Shown one piece after another: positions 1-12,000 of a DNA stretch of 64,000 nucleotides (the first letter of the stretch is position 1; each line of letters opens with the position of its first letter). The stretch is from assembly GCA_017507385.1 (NCBI GenBank), contig JAFWAX010000002.1, forward strand, positions 1 to 64,000, given 5' to 3'. The translations under genes were made by a program, and so were the position numbers. Source of the DNA: Bacteroidaceae bacterium. GTDB taxonomy: Bacteria; Bacteroidota; Bacteroidia; Bacteroidales; Bacteroidaceae. The notes under the pieces are model-generated. The model searched no databases and was not told where the DNA came from. It was given only the letters and a program-made list of their open reading frames with translations.

Positions 1-273
1 GCTGCAGCTGTTGCTGTTGCTGCTGGTCCTGCAGCTGGTGGTGAGGCTGCTGCTGAAGAGAAGACATCATTCGATGTTGTTCTCAAGAGCGCAGGTGCTG
101 CTAAGCTCCAGGTAGTAAAGGCTGCTAAAGAAGCTCTCGGTCTTGGTCTGAAGGAGGCTAAGGATCTTGTTGATGCTGCACCTTGCAATGTTAAGGAAGG
201 CGTAGACAAGGCAACTGCTGAGGCTGTTAAGGCTGCTCTCGAGGCTGCTGGCGCTGAGGTAGAGATTAAGTAA
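1..273 (+). CDS. rplL: 50S ribosomal protein L7/L12, C-terminal part (5' truncated)
   Basis: The window opens inside this gene; frame 1 is open for 90 codons to a TAA. The visible part has the Ala/Gly/Val-rich flexible hinge, then the globular C-terminal domain with [29 protein letters not shown] and a short acidic end. L7/L12 forms the ribosomal stalk and recruits translational GTPases. A strong terminator follows, then rpoB and rpoC, the usual rplL-rpoB-rpoC order. The start lies upstream of the window. Confidence 0.97.
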   Translation, partial: AAAVAVAAGPAAGGEAAAEEKTSFDVVLKSAGAAKLQVVKAAKEALGLGLKEAKDLVDAAPCNVKEGVDKATAEAVKAALEAAGAEVEIK

Positions 274-294
274 TAAACACCTTAGAATAACTAT

Positions 295-334
295 GGTTAA
301 GAATCCTCAGGTTGAGGGTTCTTAACCTTTTTGT
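295..334 (+). terminator. Rho-independent terminator / attenuator after rplL
   Basis: A 15-16 bp stem (GGTTAAGAATCCTCA, 295-309, pairing with 312-327 with one G-U) has a tiny loop and is followed by TTTTTGTGTCTTT. It lies between rplL and rpoB, so it probably sets the ratio of stalk protein to RNA polymerase by partial read-through (inference). I see no good TAnnTTTG promoter between it and rpoB. Confidence 0.85.
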
Positions 335-446
335 GTCTTTAGGGCACCCTTGGCATTCTGGATGTTCTGGTTCTTCTAGAACTTCTGGATTTTCCCAGTC
401 TTGTACTAATTGGATAATCTGAATTTTAATTCAAAAAAAATATAAG

Positions 447-3400
447 ATGTCTCAAATCATCAACAACCGAGTTAACTTTGCAACGGTAAAGAATCCGGTG
501 CCATATCCCGACTTCTTGGATGTTCAGCTCAAGTCGTTCAGGGATTTCCTTCAGTTAGACACTCCGCCAGAGAAGCGCAAGAAGGACGGTCTTTACAAGG
601 TGTTTGCAGAGAATTTCCCAATCGCTGATACCCGCAATAACTTCGTTCTTGAGTTCTTGGACTACTATTTGGATGCACCTCGCTATTCTATTGAAGAATG
701 TTTGGAGCGTGGTCTTACATACAGTGTTCCTTTGAAGGCCAAGCTGAAGCTTTATTGCTCTGACCCCGATCATGAAGAGTTCGATACTGTCATTCAGGAT
801 GTATTCTTGGGTTCAATCCCCTATATGACAGACAACGGAACGTTCGTTATCAATGGTGCCGAACGTGTCGTAGTCTCTCAGCTGCACCGCTCTCCAGGCG
901 TGTTCTTCGGATCGAGCGTACATGCGAATGGCACTCCTCTGTTCTCTGCTCGAATCATTCCATTCAAGGGTTCTTGGATTGAATTCGCCACCGACATCAA
1001 CAATGTGATGTATGCTTACATCGACCGTAAGAAGAAGCTCCCTGTGACAACTCTTCTGCGTGCCATCGGCTTTGAGAATGACCGAGACATTCTTGACATC
1101 TTCAGCCTTTCAGACGAAGTAAAGGCTACTGCAGCGAATCTCGAGGCTGTAATTGGCCGCAAGCTGGCAGCTCGTATTCTCCAGTCATGGAATGAAGACT
1201 TTGTAGATGAAGATACTGGTGAAGTTGTATCTATTGAGCGCAACGAGATTCTTGTTGACCGTGATAGCGTCATCACAGAAGATGTGATAGAGAAGATACT
1301 TGATTCAGGTGTTGATACAGTTCTCGTACAGAAGGAAGATGCCAACACTGCCGATTTCTCTATCATCTTTAATACGCTTCAGAAAGACCCAAGCAACTCT
1401 GAGAAGGAAGCTATCACCTATGTGTATCGTCAGCTCCGCAATGCTGATCCTGCCGACGATGCTTCTGCCCGTGAAGTCATCAATGGCTTGTTCTTCTCAG
1501 ACAAGCGTTATGACCTTGGCGATGTTGGCCGTTATCGCATCAACAGAAAGTTGAATCTTTCTATTGACCCAGAGGTTCGAGTTCTGACAAAGGAAGATAT
1601 CATTGCCATCATCAAATACTTGGTTGAACTCGCAAATTCCAAGGCTGTTGTCGATGATATTGACCACCTGTCAAACCGCCGTGTACGTACAGTTGGCGAA
1701 CAGCTCTCCAACCAGTTCGCAAGCGGTCTTGCTCGTATGAGCCGTACCATCCGTGAACGCATGAACGTGCGTGACAGCGAAGTGTTCTCTCCAACAGACC
1801 TGATTAACGCGAAGACCATTTCCAGCGTTATCAATTCTTTCTTCGGAACCAATCCGCTGTCTCAGTTCATGGACCAGACCAATCCGCTTGCAGAGGTTAC
1901 TCATAAGCGCCGCCTGTCAGCCCTTGGTCCTGGTGGTCTTTCTCGTGAACGTGCTGGTTTCGAGGTACGTGACGTACACTATACTCACTATGGACGTCTT
2001 TGTCCTATCGAGTCTCCTGAAGGTCCAAACATCGGTTTGATATCTTCTCTTTGCGTATATGCAAAAATCAATAATCTCGGATTCATCGAAACTCCATACC
2101 GTCAGGTTGTTGATGGAGTTGCCGACATCAATAATGACCATATCGTTTATCTTTCTGCAGAAGAGGAAGAAAACAAGATCATTGGTCAGGGAAATGCTCC
2201 GCTGAAAGATGACGGACACTTTGTTCGCAAGGTCGTTAAGTGCCGTCAAGATGCAGACTATCCAGTAGTGCCTCCAACAGAGGTTGATTACATGGACGTT
2301 GCTCCACAGCAGATTGCCTCTATTGCGGCAGCACTTATCCCATTCCTTGAGCACGACGACGCCCACCGTGCACTCATGGGCTCTAACATGATGCGCCAGG
2401 CCGTTCCGCTCATCCGTACCGAAGCCCCAATCGTTGGTACTGGCATTGAGAAGCAGGTGTGTGAAGACTCTCGCACGATGATTGTTGCAGAAGGTGATGG
2501 TGTAGTTGAATATGTTGATGCAACAACAATCCGAATCCTCTATAACCGTACTGAAGATGAGGAGTTTGTAAGCTTCGAACCTGCTCTTAAGGAATATAAG
2601 ATTTCAAAATTCCGTCGTACCAACCAGAACATGACAATCGACCTCCGTCCAATTTGCGACCGTGGTCAGCAGGTGAAGAAAGGCGACATCCTCACAGAAG
2701 GCTATGCTACAGAGGCAGGCGAGTTGGCTCTTGGCCGCAATCTCCTCGTTGCTTACATGCATTGGAAGGGTTACAACTATGAGGACGCAATCGTGCTCAA
2801 CGAGCGTGTTGTTCGCGAAGACCTCCTCACATCAGTTCATGTTGACGAGTATGCTCTTGAAGTGCGCGAGACAAAACGTGGTGTTGAAGAGCTTACAGCC
2901 GACATTCCAAACGTCAGCGAAGATGCGACTAAGGATCTTGACGAGAATGGTATCGTTCGTGTCGGTGCCCGCATTGAGCCAGGCGACATCCTCATTGGCA
3001 AGATTACTCCAAAGGGAGAATCCGATCCAACTCCAGAAGAGAAGCTGCTTCGCGCCATCTTCGGTGACAAGGCAGGTGATGTGAAAGATGCCTCTCTCAA
3101 GGCAACTCCTTCTCTCTCAGGTGTTGTCATCGACAAGAAACTCTTCTCTAAGGCGATGAAGACCCGTGCTTCAAAGGCCGAGGACAAGAAGATTCTGCCT
3201 AAGTACGATCAGGAGTATCAGGACAAGATGGATGGCCTCAAGGAAATCCTCATCGACAAGATTCTTGAACTTACTGACGGCAAGCTGTCAAAGGGCGTGA
3301 AGGACTACATGGGCGCAGACATCATCCCATGCGGCGCCAAATTCATTGCAGGTGCTCTTCACAACATTGACTATACAGCTGTACAGCTCACAGGATGGAC

Positions 3401-4256
3401 AGATGATGAACACGCGAATGAACTCATCCGCCAGCTCGTCATCAACTACCTCAAGCAGTACAAGATTCTTGCAGCCGAACTTCACCGCAAGAAGTTTGCG
3501 CTCACCATTGGCGACGAACTCCCCTCTGGCATCATCCAGATGGCAAAAGTCTATATCGCCAAGAAGCGCAAGATCGGTGTCGGCGACAAGATGGCAGGAC
3601 GCCACGGAAACAAGGGTATCGTATCCAAGGTCGTTCGTCAGGAGGACATGCCATTCCTCGAAGACGGAACTCCGGTAGATATCGTGCTCAATCCGCTCGG
3701 TGTGCCTTCACGTATGAACATCGGTCAGATTTTTGAGACCGTGCTTGGTTCTGCCGGAAAGAAGCTCGGCGTGAAATTCGCCACTCCAATTTTCGATGGT
3801 GCACGTCTTGAAGACCTTTGCGAGTGGACAGACAAAGCAGGTCTGCCACGTTACGGACGTACCTACCTCTACAATGGTGAGACCGGTCTTCGTTTCGACC
3901 AGCCAGCAACAGTTGGTGTGACCTACATGCTCAAGCTCGGTCACATGGTTGAAGACAAGATGCATGCTCGTTCCATTGGTCCTTACTCACTCATCACTCA
4001 GCAGCCACTTGGCGGTAAAGCGCAGTTCGGTGGCCAGCGATTCGGAGAGATGGAAGTTTGGGCACTCGAGGCATTCGGTGCATCCCACATTCTTCAGGAA
4101 ATCCTCACCATCAAGTCAGACGATGTCAATGGCCGCAGCAAGGCTTACGAAGCAATCGTTAAGGGCGACCCAATGCCAACTCCAGGCATACCAGAGTCAC
4201 TCAACGTGCTTCTCCACGAGCTCCGTGGCCTCGGTCTGAGCATTTCATTGGATTAA
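447..4256 (+). CDS. rpoB: DNA-directed RNA polymerase subunit beta
   Basis: The 1269-residue product is the catalytic beta subunit of RNA polymerase. It has the rifampicin-pocket region around residues 466-505 ([19 protein letters not shown] then SALGPGGL), where the Asp, His and Ser positions commonly changed in resistant strains are wild type, so sensitivity at this site is expected (inference). Near the C-terminus it has [16 protein letters not shown] and the beta end that wraps around beta-prime. The ATG at 447 starts [11 protein letters not shown], typical of Bacteroidetes RpoB. It is followed after 105 bp by rpoC on the same strand. Confidence 0.99.
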   Translation: MSQIINNRVNFATVKNPVPYPDFLDVQLKSFRDFLQLDTPPEKRKKDGLYKVFAENFPIADTRNNFVLEFLDYYLDAPRYSIEECLERGLTYSVPLKAKLKLYCSDPDHEEFDTVIQDVFLGSIPYMTDNGTFVINGAERVVVSQLHRSPGVFFGSSVHANGTPLFSARIIPFKGSWIEFATDINNVMYAYIDRKKKLPVTTLLRAIGFENDRDILDIFSLSDEVKATAANLEAVIGRKLAARILQSWNEDFVDEDTGEVVSIERNEILVDRDSVITEDVIEKILDSGVDTVLVQKEDANTADFSIIFNTLQKDPSNSEKEAITYVYRQLRNADPADDASAREVINGLFFSDKRYDLGDVGRYRINRKLNLSIDPEVRVLTKEDIIAIIKYLVELANSKAVVDDIDHLSNRRVRTVGEQLSNQFASGLARMSRTIRERMNVRDSEVFSPTDLINAKTISSVINSFFGTNPLSQFMDQTNPLAEVTHKRRLSALGPGGLSRERAGFEVRDVHYTHYGRLCPIESPEGPNIGLISSLCVYAKINNLGFIETPYRQVVDGVADINNDHIVYLSAEEEENKIIGQGNAPLKDDGHFVRKVVKCRQDADYPVVPPTEVDYMDVAPQQIASIAAALIPFLEHDDAHRALMGSNMMRQAVPLIRTEAPIVGTGIEKQVCEDSRTMIVAEGDGVVEYVDATTIRILYNRTEDEEFVSFEPALKEYKISKFRRTNQNMTIDLRPICDRGQQVKKGDILTEGYATEAGELALGRNLLVAYMHWKGYNYEDAIVLNERVVREDLLTSVHVDEYALEVRETKRGVEELTADIPNVSEDATKDLDENGIVRVGARIEPGDILIGKITPKGESDPTPEEKLLRAIFGDKAGDVKDASLKATPSLSGVVIDKKLFSKAMKTRASKAEDKKILPKYDQEYQDKMDGLKEILIDKILELTDGKLSKGVKDYMGADIIPCGAKFIAGALHNIDYTAVQLTGWTDDEHANELIRQLVINYLKQYKILAAELHRKKFALTIGDELPSGIIQMAKVYIAKKRKIGVGDKMAGRHGNKGIVSKVVRQEDMPFLEDGTPVDIVLNPLGVPSRMNIGQIFETVLGSAGKKLGVKFATPIFDGARLEDLCEWTDKAGLPRYGRTYLYNGETGLRFDQPATVGVTYMLKLGHMVEDKMHARSIGPYSLITQQPLGGKAQFGGQRFGEMEVWALEAFGASHILQEILTIKSDDVNGRSKAYEAIVKGDPMPTPGIPESLNVLLHELRGLGLSISLD

Positions 4257-4280
4257 TAAATATCATCGGTTATAAGGTTC

Positions 4281-4350
4281 ATGCGGTTCTACGGTCATGC
4301 GGTTGTTATGCTGTAAAACCTCAAAGCCGTAAAACCTCAAAACCGTAAAA
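4281..4350 (+). repeat. Short direct repeats in the rpoB-rpoC spacer
   Basis: The spacer holds ATGCGGTT twice (4281 and 4297) and a 16-bp unit GTAAAACCTCAAAGCC repeated in tandem at 4313 and 4329 (second copy differs at one base), with a third partial copy at 4345. The words ATGCGGTT and CCTCAAAACCG recur as a perfect inverted repeat upstream of priA (20153-20196). No function can be assigned from sequence. Confidence 0.7.
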
Positions 4351-4361
4351 ACAGATATAAT

Positions 4362-7300
4362 ATGGCTTTTAAGAAAGAATCAAAAGTTAAAAATAATTTC
4401 ACCAAGATAACCATCAGCCTGGCTTCTCCAGAAGAAATCCTCGAGAACAGCTGTGGTGAGGTTTTGAAGCCAGAAACCATCAACTACCGCACTTATAAGC
4501 CCGAGCGCGATGGTCTCTTCTGCGAACGCATATTCGGTCCAACCAAGGATTATGAGTGCCATTGCGGCAAGTACAAGCGCATTCGCTACAAAGGCATTGT
4601 CTGCGACCGATGCGGTGTTGAAGTGACAGAGAAGAAGGTTCGCCGTGAACGCACAGGCCACATCGCGCTTGTCGTGCCAGTAGCTCACATCTGGTACTTC
4701 CGTTCATTGCCCAACAAGATAGGCTACCTTCTTGGACTTCCAACCAAGAAGCTTGACGCAGTCATCTACTACGAGCGCTACATCATCATTCAGGCAGGAG
4801 CTGCCGAGAATGAAGAAAAGAACATCCTCAACAACGAGCTGTTGACAGAGGACGAATATTACGATGTGATTGACAGCCTCGACCCAAGCAACGAACTTCT
4901 CCCAGACGATGATCCAAACAAGTTCATCGCCATGATGGGCGCAGAAGCCATCGAGTATATGCTCAAGCGCATCAACCTCGACCACCTTGCAAACGAACTT
5001 CGTGCCGCAGCAGAGAAAGACGGCTCAGTTCAGCGCAAGACAGATGCCCTCAAGCGCCTGCAGGTCGTAGAGTCCTTCCGCGCAAGCAAGGGCAAGAGCC
5101 GTCCAGAGTGGATGATTATGCACAACATCCCAGTGACACCCCCAGACCTCCGTCCGCTCGTGCCGCTGGATGGTGGACGTTTTGCCACATCCGACCTCAA
5201 CGACCTCTATCGTCGTGTCATCATCCGTAACAACCGACTCAAGCGACTCATCGAAATCAAGGCTCCGGATGTCATTCTCCGCAACGAGAAGCGCATGCTC
5301 CAGGAAGCAGTCGATTCACTTTTCGACAATTCTCGCAAGAGCAGCGCAGTCAAGAGCGAGAGCAACCGTCCATTGAAGTCACTCTCCGATGCCCTCAAAG
5401 GCAAGCAGGGACGCTTCCGCCAGAACCTCCTTGGTAAGCGTGTTGACTATTCTGCACGTTCCGTAATCGTTGTAGGTCCAGAGCTGAACATGGGCGAGTG
5501 CGGTCTTCCAAAGCTCATGGCTGCCGAACTGTACAAGCCATTCGTTATCCGCAAGCTCATCGAGCGCGGCATCGTGAAGACCGTCAAGTCAGCCAAGAAG
5601 ATTGTTGACCGTCGCGACCCCGTTGTTTGGGACATCCTCGAATACGTGATGAAGGGTCATCCAGTGCTCCTCAACCGTGCACCTACACTTCACCGTCTGG
5701 GTATTCAGGCATTCCAGCCACGCATGATAGAAGGCAAGGCAATCCAGCTTCACCCACTCGCATGTACAGCGTTCAATGCCGACTTCGACGGCGACCAGAT
5801 GGCCGTTCACCTTCCACTTTCCAACGAGGCAATTCTTGAAGCACAGCTCCTGATGCTTCAGTCACACAACATCCTTTCTCCAGCCAGTGGCGATCCAATC
5901 ACCGTGCCTTCACAGGACATGGTGCTCGGACTCTACTATACATCTAAGATACGCCCAGGCGCAAAAGGCGAGGGACTCACATTCTACGGTCCAGAAGAAG
6001 CCATCGTGGCTTACAACGAAGGCCGTGTCGATGTACACGCCCAAATCAAGTGCGTGGTGAAAGACATCGACGAAGAAGGCTGCCCGGTAAAGCGCCTTGT
6101 CGAGACCACAGTTGGACGCATCATCATCAACGATGTCATTCCAGATGAAGTAGGTTTCGTCAACGAGGTCATCGGCAAGAAAGCCCTCAAGAAAGTCATC
6201 ACACGCGTTATCAAGAGCGTAGGTATGGCACGCGCCTGCGAATTCCTCGACGGAATCAAGAACTTAGGTTATCGCAAGGCATACGAAGGCGGTCTGTCAT
6301 TCGTGCTCGACGACATCATCATCCCTGCTGAGAAAGAGCAGATTGTACAGGAAGGTCACGACACCGTCGATCAGATTACCATGAACTATCAGATGGGTCT
6401 CATCACCGACAAGGACCGCTACCAGCAAGTCGTTGAGACATGGACCAAGGCAAATGAATCCCTCAAGAAGACTCTCATGAAGCAGATGACCGAAGCCGAC
6501 CAAGGCTTCAACGCAGTCTTCATGATGCTCGACTCTGGAGCCCGTGGTTCTGCCGACCAGATTTCTCAGCTCGCAGGTATGCGTGGTCTGATGGCGAAGC
6601 CACAGAAGGCCGGTGCTTCCGACAACAACATCATCGAGAACCCAATCCTTTCCAACTTCAAGGAAGGAATGTCAGTGCTTGAGTACTTCATCTCTACCCA
6701 CGGTGCACGTAAGGGTCTTGCCGATACTGCCCTCAAGACAGCCGATGCAGGTTACTTGACTCGCCGTCTTGTTGACGTATCTCACGACGTCATCATCAAC
6801 GAAGAAGACTGCGGAACACTCCGCGGACTTGTCTGCACAGCCCTCAAGGACGGAGACCGCGTTGTTGCTTCGTTGGCAGAACGCATCCTCGGCCGTGTGT
6901 CAGTGCACGACATCGTCAATCCTCAGACCAACGAGCTCATCGTTGCCAGCGGCGAAGAAATCACCGACCGTCTTGCAGCAGAAATCGAGGCTTCAGGCAT
7001 CGAGAGCGTTGAGATTCGTTCAGTGCTCACTTGCGAGAGCAAGAAGGGTGTCTGCATGAAGTGCTACGGACGCAACCTCGCCACCCAGCGCATGGTGCAG
7101 AAGGGCGAAGCAGTCGGCGTCATCGCTGCACAGGCCATTGGTGAGCCAGGTACACAGCTTACTCTCCGTACATTCCACGCCGGTGGTGTCGCAGGTAACG
7201 CTGCTGCCAACGCACAGATTAAGGCAAAGAACAACTCTAAGATAGAAATCGACGAACTCCGCACCGTTGCTCGTCCTACAGCTGAACATCCTGATGGACA

Positions 7301-8666
7301 GGTTGTTGTAGGCCGACTCGCAGAACTCCGATTCGTCGATGTCAATACAGGCATCATCCTCTCCAGCGTGCCACTGCCATACGGAGCCAACCTCTACGCT
7401 ATGCCAGGCGACATCGTTGAAGCAGGACAGGTCATTGCAGAATGGGACCCATTCAACTCCGTCATCGTGACCGAGTTCGATGGTGTGGCACAGTTCGAAG
7501 GCGTGAAGGAAGGTCTCACCTACCGCGTAGATGTCGATGAGACAACAGGACTCCGCGACCTCATCGTCACCGAAGCAAAAGACCGCACCGCAGTTCCTTA
7601 CTGCCACATCCTCGCTGCACCGGAAGGCGAACTCCTCCGCACCTACTCATTCCCAATCAACGGACACATCGTTGTTGAAGACGGACAGGAACTCAAGGCC
7701 GGAGACGTGCTCGTGAAGATTCCACGTTCAGTTGCCAAGGCTGGTGACATCACCGGTGGTCTTCCACGTGTTACCGAGCTCTTCGAGGCACGCAACCCAT
7801 CCAACCCAGCTGTTGTAGCAGAAATCGATGGTGAAGTGACCATGGGCAAGGTGAAGCGCGGCAACCGCGAAATCATCCTCACCTCAAAGGTCGGCGATGT
7901 GCGCAAGTACCTCGTGCCGCTGTCAAAGCAGATTCTCGTGCAGGAAAACGACTATGTGCGTGCCGGAACACCACTCTCCGACGGTGCCATCACGCCAGCC
8001 GACATCCTTGCCATCAAGGGTCCTACCGCTGTGCAGGAATACATCGTCAATCAGGTGCAGGACGTTTACCGTATGCAGGGCGTGTCCATCAACGACAAGC
8101 ACTTTGAAATCATCGTTCGCCAGATGATGCGCAAGGTTCGCATCGAAGATGCCGGCGATACCCGATTCCTCGAAGAAGGTATCGTTGACAAGCTCGACTT
8201 CCTCGAGGAGAACGACCGCATCTGGGGCAAGAAGTTCGTCATCGACGCAGGCGACTCTGAGACACTCGAGCCAGGTATGATCATCACAGCACGCAAGCTC
8301 CGCGACGAGAACTCCATGCTCAAGCGCCGCGACCTCAAACTCGTGCAGACACGCGATGCCATCCCTGCCACTTCAACTCAGATTCTCCAGGGTATCACAC
8401 GCGCAGGTCTCGGTTCAAAGAGCTTCATGTCATCTGCATCATTCCAGGAGACAACCAAGGTGCTCAACGAGGCAGCCATCTGCGGAAAGAGCGACCCGCT
8501 CGAAGGCATGAAGGAGAACGTCATCTCGGGTCACCTCATCCCAGCCGGTACCGGTCTCCGCGACTTCGACAAGATCATCGTTGGAGCAAAAGAAGACTTC
8601 CAGGCTGTTGAGCGTCGTCCATTCGATGCCGACATGGCATTCCCATCTTTCGACAGCGATTTCTAA
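4362..8666 (+). CDS. rpoC: DNA-directed RNA polymerase subunit beta'
   Basis: The 1434-residue beta-prime subunit carries the active-site Mg-binding motif NADFDGDQM with Asp474, Asp476 and Asp478. The N-terminal zinc ribbon uses Cys66, Cys68, Cys81 and Cys84; a second cysteine cluster ([13 protein letters not shown]) lies near residue 890. Trigger-loop and bridge-helix sequence such as [16 protein letters not shown] is present. It ends at a very strong terminator. Codon choice is strongly biased to C-ending codons, as expected for a highly expressed gene. Confidence 0.99.
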   Translation: MAFKKESKVKNNFTKITISLASPEEILENSCGEVLKPETINYRTYKPERDGLFCERIFGPTKDYECHCGKYKRIRYKGIVCDRCGVEVTEKKVRRERTGHIALVVPVAHIWYFRSLPNKIGYLLGLPTKKLDAVIYYERYIIIQAGAAENEEKNILNNELLTEDEYYDVIDSLDPSNELLPDDDPNKFIAMMGAEAIEYMLKRINLDHLANELRAAAEKDGSVQRKTDALKRLQVVESFRASKGKSRPEWMIMHNIPVTPPDLRPLVPLDGGRFATSDLNDLYRRVIIRNNRLKRLIEIKAPDVILRNEKRMLQEAVDSLFDNSRKSSAVKSESNRPLKSLSDALKGKQGRFRQNLLGKRVDYSARSVIVVGPELNMGECGLPKLMAAELYKPFVIRKLIERGIVKTVKSAKKIVDRRDPVVWDILEYVMKGHPVLLNRAPTLHRLGIQAFQPRMIEGKAIQLHPLACTAFNADFDGDQMAVHLPLSNEAILEAQLLMLQSHNILSPASGDPITVPSQDMVLGLYYTSKIRPGAKGEGLTFYGPEEAIVAYNEGRVDVHAQIKCVVKDIDEEGCPVKRLVETTVGRIIINDVIPDEVGFVNEVIGKKALKKVITRVIKSVGMARACEFLDGIKNLGYRKAYEGGLSFVLDDIIIPAEKEQIVQEGHDTVDQITMNYQMGLITDKDRYQQVVETWTKANESLKKTLMKQMTEADQGFNAVFMMLDSGARGSADQISQLAGMRGLMAKPQKAGASDNNIIENPILSNFKEGMSVLEYFISTHGARKGLADTALKTADAGYLTRRLVDVSHDVIINEEDCGTLRGLVCTALKDGDRVVASLAERILGRVSVHDIVNPQTNELIVASGEEITDRLAAEIEASGIESVEIRSVLTCESKKGVCMKCYGRNLATQRMVQKGEAVGVIAAQAIGEPGTQLTLRTFHAGGVAGNAAANAQIKAKNNSKIEIDELRTVARPTAEHPDGQVVVGRLAELRFVDVNTGIILSSVPLPYGANLYAMPGDIVEAGQVIAEWDPFNSVIVTEFDGVAQFEGVKEGLTYRVDVDETTGLRDLIVTEAKDRTAVPYCHILAAPEGELLRTYSFPINGHIVVEDGQELKAGDVLVKIPRSVAKAGDITGGLPRVTELFEARNPSNPAVVAEIDGEVTMGKVKRGNREIILTSKVGDVRKYLVPLSKQILVQENDYVRAGTPLSDGAITPADILAIKGPTAVQEYIVNQVQDVYRMQGVSINDKHFEIIVRQMMRKVRIEDAGDTRFLEEGIVDKLDFLEENDRIWGKKFVIDAGDSETLEPGMIITARKLRDENSMLKRRDLKLVQTRDAIPATSTQILQGITRAGLGSKSFMSSASFQETTKVLNEAAICGKSDPLEGMKENVISGHLIPAGTGLRDFDKIIVGAKEDFQAVERRPFDADMAFPSFDSDF

Positions 8667-8694
8667 TCGGATATACCATAACTTGCAATACCCA

Positions 8695-8733
8695 AGACGG
8701 GGCGAGCCAATTCGGCTCGCCCCGTCTTTTTTT
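8695..8733 (+). terminator. Rho-independent terminator of rpoBC
   Basis: A perfect 14-bp GC-rich stem (8695-8708 AGACGGGGCGAGCC, paired with 8714-8727) has a 5-nt loop and runs into seven T residues. It lies 28 bp after the rpoC stop codon. Confidence 0.95.
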
Positions 8734-8740
8734 ATGTGCC

Positions 8741-8816
8741 CACCGCCTGCATAATATTTAAAGCACCGTGCACGAAATATTTCAAACACGGTGCTTTAAA
8801 TATTATGCAGGCGGTG
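8741..8816. repeat. Family A palindrome, core-only copy (30-bp perfect inverted repeat)
   Basis: The arms 8741-8770 and 8787-8816 are perfect reverse complements (CACCGCCTGCATAATATTTA begins the left arm), with a 16-nt loop that itself contains the palindrome GAAATATTTC. The same core occurs inside the longer elements at 29571-29765 and 51681-51872. Unlike those, this copy has no recognisable terminal repeats: the rpoC terminator abuts on the left and unrelated sequence follows on the right. Confidence 0.9.
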
Positions 8817-8930
8817 AATGCTGAGGAAATCAGTTTGACTTTCATCCTCAATAATCCCCCAATTTATCCGTCAAATTCTTATGGAAAGCCAAAATCATGC
8901 AGGAAAATATGAAAAAAACTTAATTTTTTT

Positions 8931-8961
8931 GTTGATTATTGAAAAGTTTTCCATAAATTTG
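8931..8961 (+). promoter_or_regulatory. Promoter of the 1246-residue secreted protein gene
   Basis: A Bacteroidetes-type -7 box TAAATTTG (8954-8961) is preceded by TTG at 8932-8934 with a 19-nt spacer. The gene starts at 9053, giving a leader of about 85 nt. The stretch 8817-8930 shows no other recognisable feature. Confidence 0.7.
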
Positions 8962-9052
8962 CCCATCTAACAGTGTTAGCATCAGGCTTAGGCCTAAAAC
9001 TTATTGTACATTATTTATAATTAACTTTTTTATTCACTTAAATTCATTACCT

Positions 9053-12000
9053 ATGAAGAAGAATCTACTAAGATTGGCAACTTTTGTTGCTTCTTTGGTG
9101 GTTTGTCTTAGCGCAAGCGCTATTGACAACGTCCTTAAAAAGACGGAATTGCTGAATGAGGTGACTTCTGTTGAAGCTCTCAAGGAAGCAACCTTCATGC
9201 TCCAGAACGAAGATGCACGTGTTCTTTACACGCCATCAGGCTGGGACATTAAAGTCGGCACCATTTTGGATGCAGTCAGCAAGAATGACAACGGTGGTTT
9301 CTACAAGTTGGAAAACGTCACAATTGATGGTGCTGACCACTTCCTCATGCCAGTTTTCAACATTGACAAGAGCCAACGTAAATTCTGGGCTGGCAATCAG
9401 TATGTGAACTCTCAGCCAGAAGGTGGCAATGTCATCTTTGGTTTGTCAGGAACTAACGACCAGCATGGTCAGGATGGTCTAAACCTCGCTGTATGGGATA
9501 TTACATACGAAGAGGGCAAGGGATTTGCATTCCACTGCGTTGGCCGTGACATCTACATTGGCAGCGATGACGCAGCTGCTCGTCCATCAACTGAAATCAA
9601 GTATTGGAGAGCATATACTGACTACATTGCAGGTTACGATAAGGCCGAAGTAGAGGCTGCTTACGCTCTTGCAATCGAGGCTGTTAAGGCTTCTGATGAC
9701 AAGGCTGCTTTGGAGGCTGCTAACGCAGCATTCGTTGCTGATGAAAATCTTGACGCATACGGTGATGCTGTAAATGCAGCTATCAATGCTATCAATGCAT
9801 GCGAAGCTGTAAATGCCGCATACGCTAACCTTGATGCAGCAGGTGCAGCAAAGGCTGCTGAGGTTCTCGGCAAGTACAATGCTGGTGAATACAAGAATAT
9901 TGCAGAACTTCGTGCTGCATACATCGAGGCTGCAAAGGCTCAGACTACAGCTGGTGCCATCATGACTGGTGCTATCGTGAACCCAAGCTTTGAGCTTGGC
10001 ACACTCGAAGGCTGGACTTCTACTGATGGTGGAGCTATAGCAAACAACTACAACTTCGGCTATAGAACTGGTGATAAGTTCGTTGAGAGATGGACAGATG
10101 GCAATAATGGTGGCAAACTCTCTGACGGATCATTGATGCAGACAATTGCAGGTCTTCCAAACGGCTTCTACACTCTCACAGCAGAGATGCAGAACCTCGA
10201 GCAGGGCAACAATAGTGCTAATGGTAAGGGCTTCTACCTTGTGGCTAACACTGACTCTACAGAAGTTGCTGTTGCTGGCGAGACTGTGAAAGTTACCACT
10301 AAAGTGACTGACGGCACACTCGCTCTCGGCGTAGCATTGAAGGGCTGTACAGGTAACTGGATGTGCGTGGACAACTTCCAGCTCACTTACGAAGGAACTG
10401 TTCTAAAAGATGCATGGTACACAGAAGGTGCGTTCGCAATTGTTGGACACGACTTCGTTGATGGCGTTAAGAACGAATTTGTTGAACCACGATGGGTTGC
10501 TGACGCAGAAGGCAATGCATACATCGAAGTTACTTCCAACGACAACCCATCACAAGAATGGGACAGCCAGATCTTCATCACACTGAACGACGAACTTAAG
10601 GTTGGTGACAAGGTTAACTTCTCTATGCTCGTTCGCGGTACTGCCGAAGGCGTTATGTCAACACAGACTCACTCTGCTCCAGGCAGCTATGTTGGCGGTC
10701 TCTGGCCAGACATCAATGTAACTACAGAGTGGACTAAGTACGAGAATGTTTACACAGTTTCTAATGCAACTGCTAAGACACTCGTATTCAACCTTGCTAA
10801 GGCTGCTACAGCTAACAACTTCCAATTCGACGACATCGCTATCTCTATCGAGAAGGCTCCAGAATTCGAATGGGTTGACATCATCAAGAATGGCGACATG
10901 GAAGGTACAGACACCAGCTGTTTCTACAAGACTGAAGCAACAGTAGGTCCATCTATCGCTGCTATCACTGCTGGCGCAGGTAAGGATGGTTCTGCTGGTA
11001 TCGAGGTACAGTCTGCTGATGCTCCTGCTGAGGATTGGGATACTCAGTTCTTCATCCGTCTGCCATACGTTCTGCCTGCAGGAACACACTTCCTCTTAGA
11101 GTTCGACTACAAGGCAGACAAGGAAGGTCAGGCTGACACTCAGTCTCACGGCGAGCCAGGCGCCTACAAGCATTATGCATGTGCAGGCTCTCCAAACTTC
11201 ACAACCGAATGGCAGACTTACAAACAAGAAGGCACTGTTGCAAACGAGGCTGATGGCATGTACACTATCGCATTCAACCTCTCTAAGAACAAGGTTGCTA
11301 CTAAGTTCTTTATCGACAACGTGAAGTTCTTCGTTCAGGACAATGTTCTCCCAGAACTCACAGCTTCTCCAGACCTCTCTAAGAAGGATTTCTCTCTCGA
11401 CGTTGAGCGCTACCCAGGTCAGGGCTATGGCGCAACAACTTTCACTCCAGACTTCACTGAGGCACTTGCATTCCTTGGCATCGAGGATATCACAGCAGCT
11501 ACTCTCGTTGGTATTAACGCCGACGGTTCAGAAGAGGCTGCTCCTGGTCCTGGTGGTATCGACGGTTGGTGCAACTCTGAAGGCACATTTGTTGGCTGGG
11601 GTACAGAAGCAAAGATTTGTGTTAAGTTCTTCCCATCTGTTCCACAGTATGAAATCTGCGACATGAACGGTGCAGACGTTGTAGGCACAACTTATACAGT
11701 TAAGTACGCTCTCAAGGCTAACGACAAGACTGCCATCTTTGCTATCAACGTGAAGTTCGTGGAGAAGCCAGTGATTTACCTTGCAGACTACACAGCAAAG
11801 GCAGAAACTGTAGAACTCAAGATTGCTGCACAGGACGCTGAAGGTAACTGGGCTGCAGAAAGCGCAACAGAAGCTATCAATGTTGCAGACATCACTGCTC
11901 TCGTTGGTGAAAACTACGTTGTATACGGCGTAGGTGCAAAAGATGGCGATAAGGAAACTCTTACTAACAGTTATTCTTGTGACCCACATCCTGGTTTCTG

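Noticed and set aside
7020-7607. 195-codon minus-strand frame in rpoC
   Set aside because: Shadow of a strongly codon-biased gene; no independent support.
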